64,000 nt of DNA from Sphingomonas populi. Its GTDB lineage: Bacteria > Pseudomonadota > Alphaproteobacteria > Sphingomonadales > Sphingomonadaceae. This document shows, piece by piece, positions 31,098 to 38,058 of this stretch (the stretch's first letter is position 1; the number at the start of each line of letters is the position of its first letter). A model generated the notes under the pieces. It was not told the DNA's origin, ran no database searches, and was given only the letters and a program-made list of their open reading frames with translations. The stretch spans positions 62,001-126,000 of the forward strand of contig NZ_SGIS01000010.1 of NCBI RefSeq assembly GCF_004208535.1, written 5' to 3'. Position numbers and translations under genes: made by a program.

Positions 31098-31283
31098 GAC
31101 GACCCTGTCCTCAACGCGCGCGTCATATCACGTTGGCGGCACGGAAATACCGAAATTGCGATGGATTCATAGCCTTATGGAACACATGCCGGCGGAGGAG
31201 GGGGTCGCAATTCCTGGCGGAGCGACCGGGTGCGCGAAAACGGGACGGTTTGATGCTGCCCGTATTTCTGCCAAAGCGTGACC

Positions 31284-31775
31284 ATGACGACGATCCGCCC
31301 CGTAAGCAAAGCCGATGCCGACGCGGTCACCGCGATTTACGCGCACCACGTCCTGCACGGCACCGGCACCTTCGATATCGATCCACCGACGGCGGCGCAC
31401 TGGCGCGACAGGATCGCGGACATTCTTGCGCGCGGTTGGCCCTTCCTCGTCGCCGAACGCGAGGGCAGGGTGCTCGGCTATGCCTATGCCGCGCAGTTTC
31501 GGGATCGCGCGGCATATCGCGCCTCGTGCGAGGACAGTATCTACATCGCCGAGGAAGCGCGCGGCAGCGGCGTCGGCACGATGTTGCTCGGCGCGCTGAT
31601 CGCGGCCGCGCCGGCGGCCGGCTTCCGCGAAATGGTCGCGGTCGTCGGCGGCCCCGAACCCGCCTCGGTTGCGCTACACGGCAAACTCGGCTTCCGCGAA
31701 GTCGGTCGGCTCCATGATATCGGCGAAAAATTCGGCCGCTCGCTCGACGTGCTTTTTCTCCAGCGCACACTCTAG
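31284..31775 (+). CDS. GNAT N-acetyltransferase, phosphinothricin acetyltransferase-like
   Basis: This 163-residue GNAT-fold acetyltransferase belongs to the PAT/Bar/YncA group that acetylates phosphinothricin or methionine sulfoximine-like amines. Evidence is HHVLHGTGTFDIDPP near the N-terminus, PFLVAEREGRVLGYAYAAQFRDRAAYR, the SIYIAEEARGSGVGTMLLGALI acetyl-CoA loop and the C-terminal HGKLGFREVGRLHDIGEKFGRSLDV. The start ATG 31284 is two codons after a possible GTG. It is divergent from the histidine kinase; a 9-base-pair stem hairpin follows its stop. Actual substrate unknown. Confidence 0.88.
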   Translation: MTTIRPVSKADADAVTAIYAHHVLHGTGTFDIDPPTAAHWRDRIADILARGWPFLVAEREGRVLGYAYAAQFRDRAAYRASCEDSIYIAEEARGSGVGTMLLGALIAAAPAAGFREMVAVVGGPEPASVALHGKLGFREVGRLHDIGEKFGRSLDVLFLQRTL

Positions 31776-31776
31776 T

Positions 31777-31797
31777 CCTCCCCACGCAGTGGGGAGG
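31777..31797. terminator. Hairpin between convergent acetyltransferase and glpX genes
   Basis: CCTCCCCAC and GTGGGGAGG form a perfect 9-base stem with a 3-base loop, directly after the acetyltransferase stop and 12 bases from the glpX stop. It would serve transcripts from both sides, although no clear T-run follows. Confidence 0.6.
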
Positions 31798-31809
31798 AGG
31801 AGTATTCCG

Positions 31810-32775
31810 TCAGATCCGGTGTTCGCCCTTCACCCAGCGTACCGTGCCCGAGGACGCGCGCATCACCACGCTTTCGGTGGTCATCACGCCCTTCTTGCGC
31901 TTCACGCCCGCGAGCAGCGAGCCATCGGTCACGCCCGTCGCGGCGAAGATGCAGTCGCCCTTGGCGAGTTCGGTGAGGTCGTACTGCTTGTCGAGATCGG
32001 TCACGCCCCACTTCGCGGCGCGCGCGCGCTCGTCGTCGTTGCGGAACAGCAGCCGGCCCTTGAACTGGCCACCGACGCAGCGGAGCGCCGCCGCCGCCAG
32101 CACGCCCTCGGGCGCGCCGCCCGAACCCATGTAGATGTCGATCGTCGTCTCGGGGTTGGTCGTCGCGATCACGCCCGCAACGTCGCCGTCGCCGATCAGC
32201 ATCACGCCGCAGCCGAGCGACCGCAGTTCGGCGATCAGCTTTTCGTGGCGCGGGCGATTGAGCACGCAACACATGATTTTCGAAGGCTCGACACCCTTGG
32301 CGGCGGCGACCGCTCTGACGTTCTCGGTCGGCGACTTGTCGAGATCGATGATGTTGTCGGGGTAGCCGGGGCCGACCGCGATCTTGTCCATGTACACGTC
32401 CGGCGCGTTGAGGAGCCCGCCTTCCTCGGCGATCGCCAGCACTGCGAGGCTGTTCGGCCCGGCGGTGGCGCAGATCGTGGTGCCTTCGAGCGGATCGAGC
32501 GCGATATCGATCTTCGGTCCTTTGCCGATCGCCGAGCCGACCTTCTCGCCAATGTAGAGCATCGGCGCCTCGTCGCGCTCGCCCTCGCCGATCACGACAG
32601 TGCCGTCCATGTAGAGGCTGTTAAGTGCGGTCCGCATCGCATCGACCGCTGCCGCGTCCGCCGCTTTCTCGTCACCGTGGCCGATCAGGGTCGAGCAGGC
32701 GATCGCCGCCGCTTCGGTCACGCGGACCATTTCGAGGACGAGGACGCGGTCCAGAACGTTGCTGACGATCGACAT
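31810..32775 (-). CDS. glpX: Class II fructose-1,6-bisphosphatase
   Basis: This 321-residue phosphatase removes the 1-phosphate from fructose-1,6-bisphosphate in gluconeogenesis. Signatures are IGEGERDEAPMLYIGE (62-77; metal-binding acidic residues) and LDPLEGTT (93-100), as in class II enzymes. Later segments SGGAPEGVLAAAALRC and SVVMRASSGTVRWV also match. The start at 32775 is preceded by AGGGGAAA. A direct repeat (TTTTACTC twice) lies about 100 bases upstream and might be regulatory. No neighbouring carbon-metabolism operon partner is evident. Confidence 0.96.
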   Translation of the reverse strand: MSIVSNVLDRVLVLEMVRVTEAAAIACSTLIGHGDEKAADAAAVDAMRTALNSLYMDGTVVIGEGERDEAPMLYIGEKVGSAIGKGPKIDIALDPLEGTTICATAGPNSLAVLAIAEEGGLLNAPDVYMDKIAVGPGYPDNIIDLDKSPTENVRAVAAAKGVEPSKIMCCVLNRPRHEKLIAELRSLGCGVMLIGDGDVAGVIATTNPETTIDIYMGSGGAPEGVLAAAALRCVGGQFKGRLLFRNDDERARAAKWGVTDLDKQYDLTELAKGDCIFAATGVTDGSLLAGVKRKKGVMTTESVVMRASSGTVRWVKGEHRI

Positions 32776-32873
32776 GTACGGTTTCCCCTGATGGCTGTGA
32801 TCTGCGGATAGGCAGCGGATGTGACGTTGTCGAGGCGTAGCGGGAGTCTTCTTGCACCGCGCGGGTGGAAAGC

Positions 32874-32893
32874 TTTTACTCAGAGTTTTACTC
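32874..32893. repeat. Direct repeat TTTTACTC x2 upstream of glpX
   Basis: Two identical TTTTACTC octamers are spaced 12 bases start to start, about 100 bases upstream of the glpX start, in an AT-richer stretch. A tandem regulator site is possible; there is no further evidence. Confidence 0.4.
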
Positions 32894-32950
32894 TTCACGT
32901 GGTGCCCGCAACACTTCGCGCAGCCAAGCTGGCGACGGTAGCGTTACCAC

Positions 32951-33712
32951 TCACCGCGCATGCGGCGGGGCGATCTCGAACAGCAGCGGCCAGTTCTTGC
33001 CGGTCACGAACAGCCGCCGCTGCTTCGCGTCCCAGGCGATCCCGTTCGCGACCGCATCGCCGCCGCCGGCATCGGCCTGCTTGGTCAGTGCGCTCACGTC
33101 GATCCAGCCGATCACATGCCCCGAGGCGGGGTCGATTCGCGCGATCAGGTCAGTCATCCAGATGTTGGCGAGGATTTCGCCATCGACATATTCGAGCTCG
33201 TTGAGGTTCGCGACCGGATTGCCATCCGCCGTCACCTTCACCCGCTTGACGATTCGCAACGTCTTCGGATCGAGGAAGCGCAGCATCGGCGTCCCGTCCG
33301 ACATGATGATGTGGTGCGCGTCCTTGGTCAGCGCCCAGCCTTCGCCGGGATAGCGAAAGCTGCCGACGCGCTTGAACCCGCCGAGTGTCCAGCGATAGCC
33401 GTGCCCGCCCTGCCACGTCAGGCTGACGATCTGGTCGCCCGAATCGACGATCCCCTCGCCGAAATCGGACGGTGGAATCGACACCTTGCGCCGCACTGCG
33501 CCAGTCTTGATCTCGACCTGCCGGATCGTCGAGCGGCCCTCCATGCCGGTGCTCTCGTAGAGATCGCCGTCGCGGTAGAACAGGCCCTCGGTATAGGCGC
33601 CGGTGTCATGCGGGAAGGTGGCGATCACCTTGGCCGGTTCGAGCGGCAACGGATCGGCCGCCGCCGGAGCGACGGCGACCCACAGCAGCGCGAACAGGCC
33701 AAAAGCGCGCAT
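32951..33712 (-). CDS. Glutaminyl-peptide cyclotransferase, exported
   Basis: This 253-residue protein of the bacterial/plant five-bladed propeller QC family converts N-terminal Gln of peptides to pyroglutamate. An N-terminal signal peptide ([20 protein letters not shown]) indicates export. Family segments include FPHDTGAYTEGLFYRDG, LYESTGMEGRS, LTWQGGHGYRW, SDGTPMLRFLDP, NLNELEYVDGEILANIW and GIAWD. The ATG overlaps the dapD stop by one base (TGATG), so it is the third gene of a coupled set. A role in periplasmic protein maturation is likely; the biological partner is unknown. Confidence 0.9.
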   Translation of the reverse strand: MRAFGLFALLWVAVAPAAADPLPLEPAKVIATFPHDTGAYTEGLFYRDGDLYESTGMEGRSTIRQVEIKTGAVRRKVSIPPSDFGEGIVDSGDQIVSLTWQGGHGYRWTLGGFKRVGSFRYPGEGWALTKDAHHIIMSDGTPMLRFLDPKTLRIVKRVKVTADGNPVANLNELEYVDGEILANIWMTDLIARIDPASGHVIGWIDVSALTKQADAGGGDAVANGIAWDAKQRRLFVTGKNWPLLFEIAPPHAR

Positions 33713-34536
33713 CAATCGCGCAGCAGTTCGTTGATGCTGGTCTTCGATCGCGTCTGCGCATCCACGCGCTTGACGATGACGGCGCAGTACAAAGCGGGTT
33801 TGCCCTCCCCGCCGCCGATCGACCCCGGCACCACCACCGCATAGGGCGGCACCGATCCGATATGCACTTCGCCGGTCGCGCGATCGATGATCTTGGTCGA
33901 TGCGCCGAGGTATACGCCCATCGACAGCACCGCGCCCTCGCCAACGCGAACGCCCTCGGCCACTTCCGCGCGCGCGCCGATGAACGCGCCGTCGCCGATG
34001 ATGACTGGATCGGCCTGGAGTGGTTCGAGCACACCGCCGATCCCCGCGCCGCCTGACAGATGCACATTCTTGCCGATCTGCGCGCACGATCCCACGGTCG
34101 CCCAGGTATCGACCATCGTGCCTTCACCGACATAGGCGCCGATGTTGACGAAGCTCGGCATCAGGATCGCGCCCTTGGCGATGAACGACCCGCGCCGCGC
34201 GACCGCACCGGGCACCACGCGGAAACCGCCCGCGCGGAACTCAGCCTCGCCCCAGCCGGCGAACTTGGAGGGCACCTTGTCGAACGCGGCCGCGCCGCCC
34301 GCGCCGCCATCGATCAGGCTGTTGTCGTTGAGCCGGAACGACAGCAGCACCGCCTTCTTGAGCCACTGGTTGACGACCCAGCCGTCCCCCGACGGCTCGG
34401 CGACGCGCGCCTTGCCGGCATCGAGCAACGCCAGCGCGCTTTCGACCGCGTCGCGCACCGGCGCGCCGGTCGTGAAACCGATCGTATCACGCGCGTCCCA
34501 TGCCGCCTCGATGGTCGTTTGCAGGTCGTCGCTCAT
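33712..34536 (-). CDS. dapD: 2,3,4,5-tetrahydropyridine-2,6-dicarboxylate N-succinyltransferase
   Basis: This 274-residue enzyme succinylates tetrahydrodipicolinate using succinyl-CoA on the lysine/diaminopimelate pathway. It has an N-terminal helical domain and a left-handed beta-helix of hexapeptide repeats ([31 protein letters not shown] region) with the family segment GGVLEPLQA. The ATG follows GGAGGATCA and overlaps the stop of the upstream HAD gene. It is essential in most alphaproteobacteria because diaminopimelate is needed for peptidoglycan. Confidence 0.97.
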   Translation of the reverse strand: MSDDLQTTIEAAWDARDTIGFTTGAPVRDAVESALALLDAGKARVAEPSGDGWVVNQWLKKAVLLSFRLNDNSLIDGGAGGAAAFDKVPSKFAGWGEAEFRAGGFRVVPGAVARRGSFIAKGAILMPSFVNIGAYVGEGTMVDTWATVGSCAQIGKNVHLSGGAGIGGVLEPLQADPVIIGDGAFIGARAEVAEGVRVGEGAVLSMGVYLGASTKIIDRATGEVHIGSVPPYAVVVPGSIGGGEGKPALYCAVIVKRVDAQTRSKTSINELLRD

Positions 34537-35198
34537 TGATCCTCCAGAATGTCGTGCAGCCAGTGCGTGATGTCGTGGGTGGTAAAGTCGATGAAGGCGC
34601 GGTCGGCGTCATGCCCCTGTTCGGAGCCGTTATCGACCCACACCGTCGTCATGCCGATCGCCTTGGCCGGCGCGAGGTTGCGCGCCATATCGTCGGCGAA
34701 AAGCGACTGCGCCGGATCGAGATCGAACGCGGCGCACAGCCCCGCGTAAGCCGAAGCCTGCGGCTTGGGGATCAGGTCCATCGCATGAATGTCGTGGATC
34801 GCCTCAAAGCTCTGCGACAGCCCGAGCCGCTCCAGCACGCGCCCGGCATACGGCCCGTCGCCGTTGGTGAAGACGATCTTGCGCCCCGGCAACCGCGCAA
34901 TCGCGGCGGCGAGCGGAACGTTCTCCTCCAGCACGTCCATCTCGACATCGTGGACGAAGTCGAGGAACGCGTGCGGATCGACCTCGTGCTCGGCCATCAG
35001 CCCGGCGAGCGTGGTGCCGTGGCCGAGGAAATAGCTCTTCTGCAGCCGGTAGGCTTCCGCTGTATCGACCGCGAAACGGTTGGCGATATAGGCTGTCATC
35101 TTCGCGTCGATCTGGCGGAACAGGTCCGCTCTCGCCGGATACAGCGTGTTGTCGAGATCGAAGATCCAGTTGCGGACATGAGCGAGGCGCTGAAGCAT
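34533..35198 (-). CDS. HAD-family phosphatase, pyrimidine 5'-nucleotidase type
   Basis: This 221-residue protein has the HAD core: motif I DLDNTLYP (14-21), motif II FTNGDG, a motif III lysine in [10 protein letters not shown] and motif [11 protein letters not shown]. The sequence matches the subgroup annotated as pyrimidine 5'-nucleotidase (SDT1-like). It often precedes dapD in alphaproteobacteria, which suggests co-regulation without a proven shared pathway. The start at 35198 ([17 protein letters not shown]) is chosen because the upstream 27 codons are not conserved-looking. The stop overlaps the dapD start (ATGA). Confidence 0.9.
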   Translation of the reverse strand: MLQRLAHVRNWIFDLDNTLYPARADLFRQIDAKMTAYIANRFAVDTAEAYRLQKSYFLGHGTTLAGLMAEHEVDPHAFLDFVHDVEMDVLEENVPLAAAIARLPGRKIVFTNGDGPYAGRVLERLGLSQSFEAIHDIHAMDLIPKPQASAYAGLCAAFDLDPAQSLFADDMARNLAPAKAIGMTTVWVDNGSEQGHDADRAFIDFTTHDITHWLHDILEDQ

Positions 35199-35275
35199 CG
35201 CCGACGCTCTAGGGGGCGTGGGGGCGGGGAGCAAGGTGGCCTGATCGGCCAACCGACGCATCGTGGCATCGGCCG

Positions 35276-35638
35276 TCACTGATAATGCGTGGTGTTCCCG
35301 AACCCGCTGTTGAGCTTGGTCATCTTGACGAGCTTGCGGATGTAGCTGCGGACGTGCCGGTCGAACCGCGTATCGTTATACACGCCGCGCCAGATGTACT
35401 CGTCACGCGCCAGCAGCCCGCGCAACTCTTCGGCGAAAGCGCTCTGCACATCGACCGAGGCTTTGCCCTTCAGCGCGGCGCAGACCATCTCCTCGGCCGC
35501 CGCCTTGTCGCAATCGTCCTGAAATTCGTACCCGCCGCGCTCGGCCCGCACCTGATCCGTGCGCGCCGCGACGATGCGGCGCTCCAGCCATGTCCGCACG
35601 GTCGCGCCGTTCCATTCGATTAGGGTTTCTGGCGCCAC
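35276..35638 (-). CDS. Hypothetical protein
   Basis: This 120-residue protein is not recognised. It is charged and mostly helical in appearance, with WLERRIVAARTDQVRAERGG near the start and FDRHVRSYIRKLVKMTKLNSG at the end. No signal peptide, membrane segment or known motif is seen. The start is GTG without a clear ribosome binding site, so the true start is uncertain. It lies 77 bases upstream of the HAD gene on the same strand. Confidence 0.55.
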   Translation of the reverse strand: MAPETLIEWNGATVRTWLERRIVAARTDQVRAERGGYEFQDDCDKAAAEEMVCAALKGKASVDVQSAFAEELRGLLARDEYIWRGVYNDTRFDRHVRSYIRKLVKMTKLNSGFGNTTHYQ

Positions 35639-35785
35639 GTTCGTAAAGCTCCGATATAAACATCGACGGGGTCAGGAGAAGGAGCTTCTCCTGACGATCT
35701 CAACGACGGTAAATAGATCATGTGCTGTCCTGACCGGACCAGAAGCCGGCGTCATTAGGTCGCCCGAGCAACCTACATCAGCCGT

Positions 35786-36178
35786 TCAGGCTCTCGCTGG
35801 CGCTTTGACGCTCGGCCTCGAAAGGCGCCAATAGCTCAAACCCGTCAGGGCACCGAGCACTAACCAAACTGCGAGCACTTCAATCCCCTGGGCCCAATGG
35901 GCCTCGCGTTGAATCGTTGCCCATAGCAGATAGGTGATCGACGGAATTCCGGTCATGACCGCACCCCCGAAGGCAAAATCTACGGGTGATTTGCGCATCT
36001 TATTTATGAGGAAGGCGCGAACGGCCAAGCCAAACAGCAATTGCGCTATATAGAGCAGCAACAGATAGAATACAGCGATTGAAATAGGGCGCGGAAAGCC
36101 GCCGGTGGCCCAAGAGACAAGCGCGCCGAGCAGGGCTGCCGGCACAGGAGACAACAAAAACGCGCGAATTTCTTTCAT
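35786..36178 (-). CDS. Small four-helix membrane protein
   Basis: This 130-residue protein has four hydrophobic segments: about 7-22, 30-55, 68-84 and 93-112. An Arg-rich C-terminal tail (YWRLSRPSVKAPARA) follows. No family with known function is recognised. The start at ATG 36178 (MKEIRAFLLSP) is chosen over an upstream TTG. Base composition is lower in G+C than the flanking housekeeping genes, and the gene lies among other orphan envelope genes, so accessory origin is possible. Confidence 0.7.
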   Translation of the reverse strand: MKEIRAFLLSPVPAALLGALVSWATGGFPRPISIAVFYLLLLYIAQLLFGLAVRAFLINKMRKSPVDFAFGGAVMTGIPSITYLLWATIQREAHWAQGIEVLAVWLVLGALTGLSYWRLSRPSVKAPARA

Positions 36179-36247
36179 CTGCCCATCCAAATCGAGCGAT
36201 CCGCGTTACCGCATTGATGTCGATTTTCATCAAATGCCCCGCCACGC

Positions 36248-36640
36248 TCAGCGGCTGCGCCGATATCCGCCGAACTGGCTGCTCTCAAACGACACCACCG
36301 CCCCGGCATTGTCACCAAGCGGGATCGCCGCCACGCCATAGGCGCCGCGCGTGCCGTTCGATCCGATCATCGCGCCGACCTCGCCGTGGATGCCGCGTCC
36401 ACCACCGCCTGATTCGCCCAGTTCACCCCGCGCTGCGGCGGCGCTTTCGACGGTGTTGCTGTCGAGGATCGCATCGCGCTCCCGGTCGCTCAGCCGGATC
36501 GTGTCGCTGGCGGGCGGTGCGGGCTGGTCGGTCGCGGACGGCGCGGGCGCCTGCGCGAACGCGGGGCAGCAGCAAACGCCCGCAACGAGGGCAAACGCAA
36601 TCGGGAGCGCGCCAAAGCGCGATGGCATCGAACGAGTCAT
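36248..36640 (-). CDS. Secreted hypothetical protein
   Basis: This 130-residue protein has a signal peptide (residues 1-29, ending AFAQA) and then an Ala/Pro-rich segment. A short acidic helix follows (LSDRERDAILDSNTVESAAAARGELG), then a Gly/Ser-rich C-terminal half (ESGGGGRGIHGEVGAMIGSNGTRG). It may be periplasmic or surface associated. No family is recognised. The start is preceded by AAGGCGGC. Confidence 0.7.
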   Translation of the reverse strand: MTRSMPSRFGALPIAFALVAGVCCCPAFAQAPAPSATDQPAPPASDTIRLSDRERDAILDSNTVESAAAARGELGESGGGGRGIHGEVGAMIGSNGTRGAYGVAAIPLGDNAGAVVSFESSQFGGYRRSR

Positions 36641-36741
36641 GCCGCCTTCTACCCCGGATCGCGCCGATCGCCAAAGCCGCCGCCCGGCTGCGATTGTGGA
36701 TCACTCCGCGATATGCAAACAGCGCGTAGAAGGAGAGTGCC

Positions 36742-37062
36742 ATGATCGGCCTGTTGATGCTTCTGGCGGCGGAAAGCGCCACGTTCATGGACGGGCAGGA
36801 TCTGTACGCCTTATGCAAGGGCGACGAGGCCGAGCGTCTGCAATGCCTTCGCTATGTCGAGGGCGCGGCCGATGGCATCGCCGTCACGCAATGGGCGAAC
36901 CGGCGCAACGTGCGGCAGGTCTGCATCCCGACCGACGCGACGATCAAGACGCTCGCCAAGGTCACGGTCAAATATATGGACAAGAACCCTGCGGATCGCG
37001 ACCGGCAGGGCAGCATCGTCGTGCTGCGGGCGTTCAAGAAGGCGTATCCCTGCCGAAAATAG
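36742..37062 (+). CDS. Rap1a/Tai-family protein, orphan
   Basis: This 106-residue exported protein has a short N-terminal hydrophobic leader. The fold signature of Rap1a/Tai immunity proteins follows: F-x-DGQDLYALCKGD, CLRYVEGAADGIAVTQ, VCIPTDATIKTLAKVTVKYMDKNPADR and a C-terminal VVLRAFKKAYPC. Four cysteines are placed as in family members for two disulphides. Characterised members neutralise peptidoglycan-cleaving type VI effectors, but many are solitary with no known effector. No type VI or effector gene is present nearby, so function here is open. The ribosome binding site AGGAG is clear. It converges with the DUF1275 gene, with a 6-base gap. Confidence 0.78.
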   Translation: MIGLLMLLAAESATFMDGQDLYALCKGDEAERLQCLRYVEGAADGIAVTQWANRRNVRQVCIPTDATIKTLAKVTVKYMDKNPADRDRQGSIVVLRAFKKAYPCRK

Positions 37063-37068
37063 GTGCGC

Positions 37069-37716
37069 TCAGTCCTCCCGCACCGGCCCGATAGCCACCG
37101 TCGCCGCCAGCAACAGCACTGTCGCCACCACCGCGATCCACAGCGCGCGCAAGCCCAGTGCGGGGAACACCGCCGCGCCGGCGACCGCTCCCGTGACCAG
37201 CCCGAGCCACAGCAGTAGATACGGCACCCAGGCGAAGCGCGGCCCGCCGGCGAGCGCGGCGGCGAGATGCTGGCCGAATTTGACGAGCGTGCCGGTCATA
37301 TAGGTCACGCCCACGCTGACCTCGCCATCGCGCTGGAACACCGCGTTGAGCGCGCCCATCGCGTTTGCCATCAGCAGCGGTGCGACCACCATGCCACCGC
37401 CGAGCGACGCCACCGCCGCCGCGACCACCAGTTCTGCGAGCACGAACCCGAGCACAGCCTGCTTGCGCCACTGCCCCCCCATCCGCCCGACGGTGGCCCC
37501 CAGCATCACCCCGATCACGAACGCGGCGATCACCACGCCCACGAACAGACTGCCGGACCCGTTGCCCGCGACGCCGACCGCAAGCCGAGTCGAATTGCCG
37601 CTCATGAACGACACGAACATCCCGCCCAGCTTCAAAAAGCCGAGCGCATCGACGAAGCCCGCCAGCGCGGCGAGTCCGATCGCCAGCAGGCGGTGAGGGT
37701 GTTCGTAGTGACGCAT
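37069..37716 (-). CDS. DUF1275 (YoaK) family membrane protein
   Basis: This 215-residue inner-membrane protein has six predicted helices. The N-terminal AALAGFVDALGFLKLGGMFVSFMSGNSTRL is the DUF1275 signature, and the C-terminal half has the repeated VTYMTGTLVKFGQ. The family is sometimes described as a possible transporter, but the substrate is unknown. It converges with the Rap1a-like gene and is divergent from the xfp leader; its promoter must share the 171-base gap upstream. Confidence 0.88.
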   Translation of the reverse strand: MRHYEHPHRLLAIGLAALAGFVDALGFLKLGGMFVSFMSGNSTRLAVGVAGNGSGSLFVGVVIAAFVIGVMLGATVGRMGGQWRKQAVLGFVLAELVVAAAVASLGGGMVVAPLLMANAMGALNAVFQRDGEVSVGVTYMTGTLVKFGQHLAAALAGGPRFAWVPYLLLWLGLVTGAVAGAAVFPALGLRALWIAVVATVLLLAATVAIGPVRED

Positions 37717-37864
37717 CGGCTGGTCATAGCGCGGATGCCGAGCGCGCTTCCACCCCGCAGGCGATCCCGCCCGCCGTTCGGCCTTCGCCGCAGGCCGTGA
37801 CCGTGGTATAGGCTCTCACCGTCGTTTACGCCCCGGGCACCGCGATGGCTGAGAGACCGTCGTG

Positions 37865-37881
37865 CTCCCGCTTCACGGGAG
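37865..37881 (+). promoter_or_regulatory. Hairpin masking the ribosome binding site of the xfp leader ORF
   Basis: CTCCCG and CGGGAG form a perfect 6-base stem around CTTCA. The 3' arm contains GGAG, the only good ribosome binding site for the ATG at 37888. If the stem forms, it would hide that site. This is a candidate translational control element. Confidence 0.45.
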
Positions 37882-37887
37882 ACTCCT

Positions 37888-38058
37888 ATGCCGGTCCTTC
37901 GCAACACGCATCGCAGGCGCGCATTGTTCGAACAGGGGATGGCCGATCGCTCGGCCACCAACATGGCGCGCATGATCCATCAACGGCTGTCGATCCTGCA
38001 TTCGGACGAGGCTGATGCGCGCGTCCTCGAAAGCCCTCTGAAGAGGCGGGGGCGTTGA
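37888..38058 (+). CDS. Small basic ORF ahead of phosphoketolase
   Basis: This 56-residue ORF begins [23 protein letters not shown] (first part only quoted in pieces: [16 protein letters not shown]) and ends SPLKRRGR; it is basic and has no membrane segment. The ATG is 6 bases after GGAG. Its TGA overlaps the TTG used as start of xfp (TTGA), so the two are translationally coupled. It could be a real small protein or a leader peptide that loads ribosomes for xfp. No family recognised. Confidence 0.6.
   Translation: MPVLRNTHRRRALFEQGMADRSATNMARMIHQRLSILHSDEADARVLESPLKRRGR

Noticed and set aside
37820..37864. Part of a thiamine pyrophosphate riboswitch (GGCTGAGAGACC) ahead of the ThDP enzyme phosphoketolase
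   Set aside because: The CTGAGA element is present, but the second conserved half (CCTGATCTGG ... AGGGA) is missing, so the match is probably chance.
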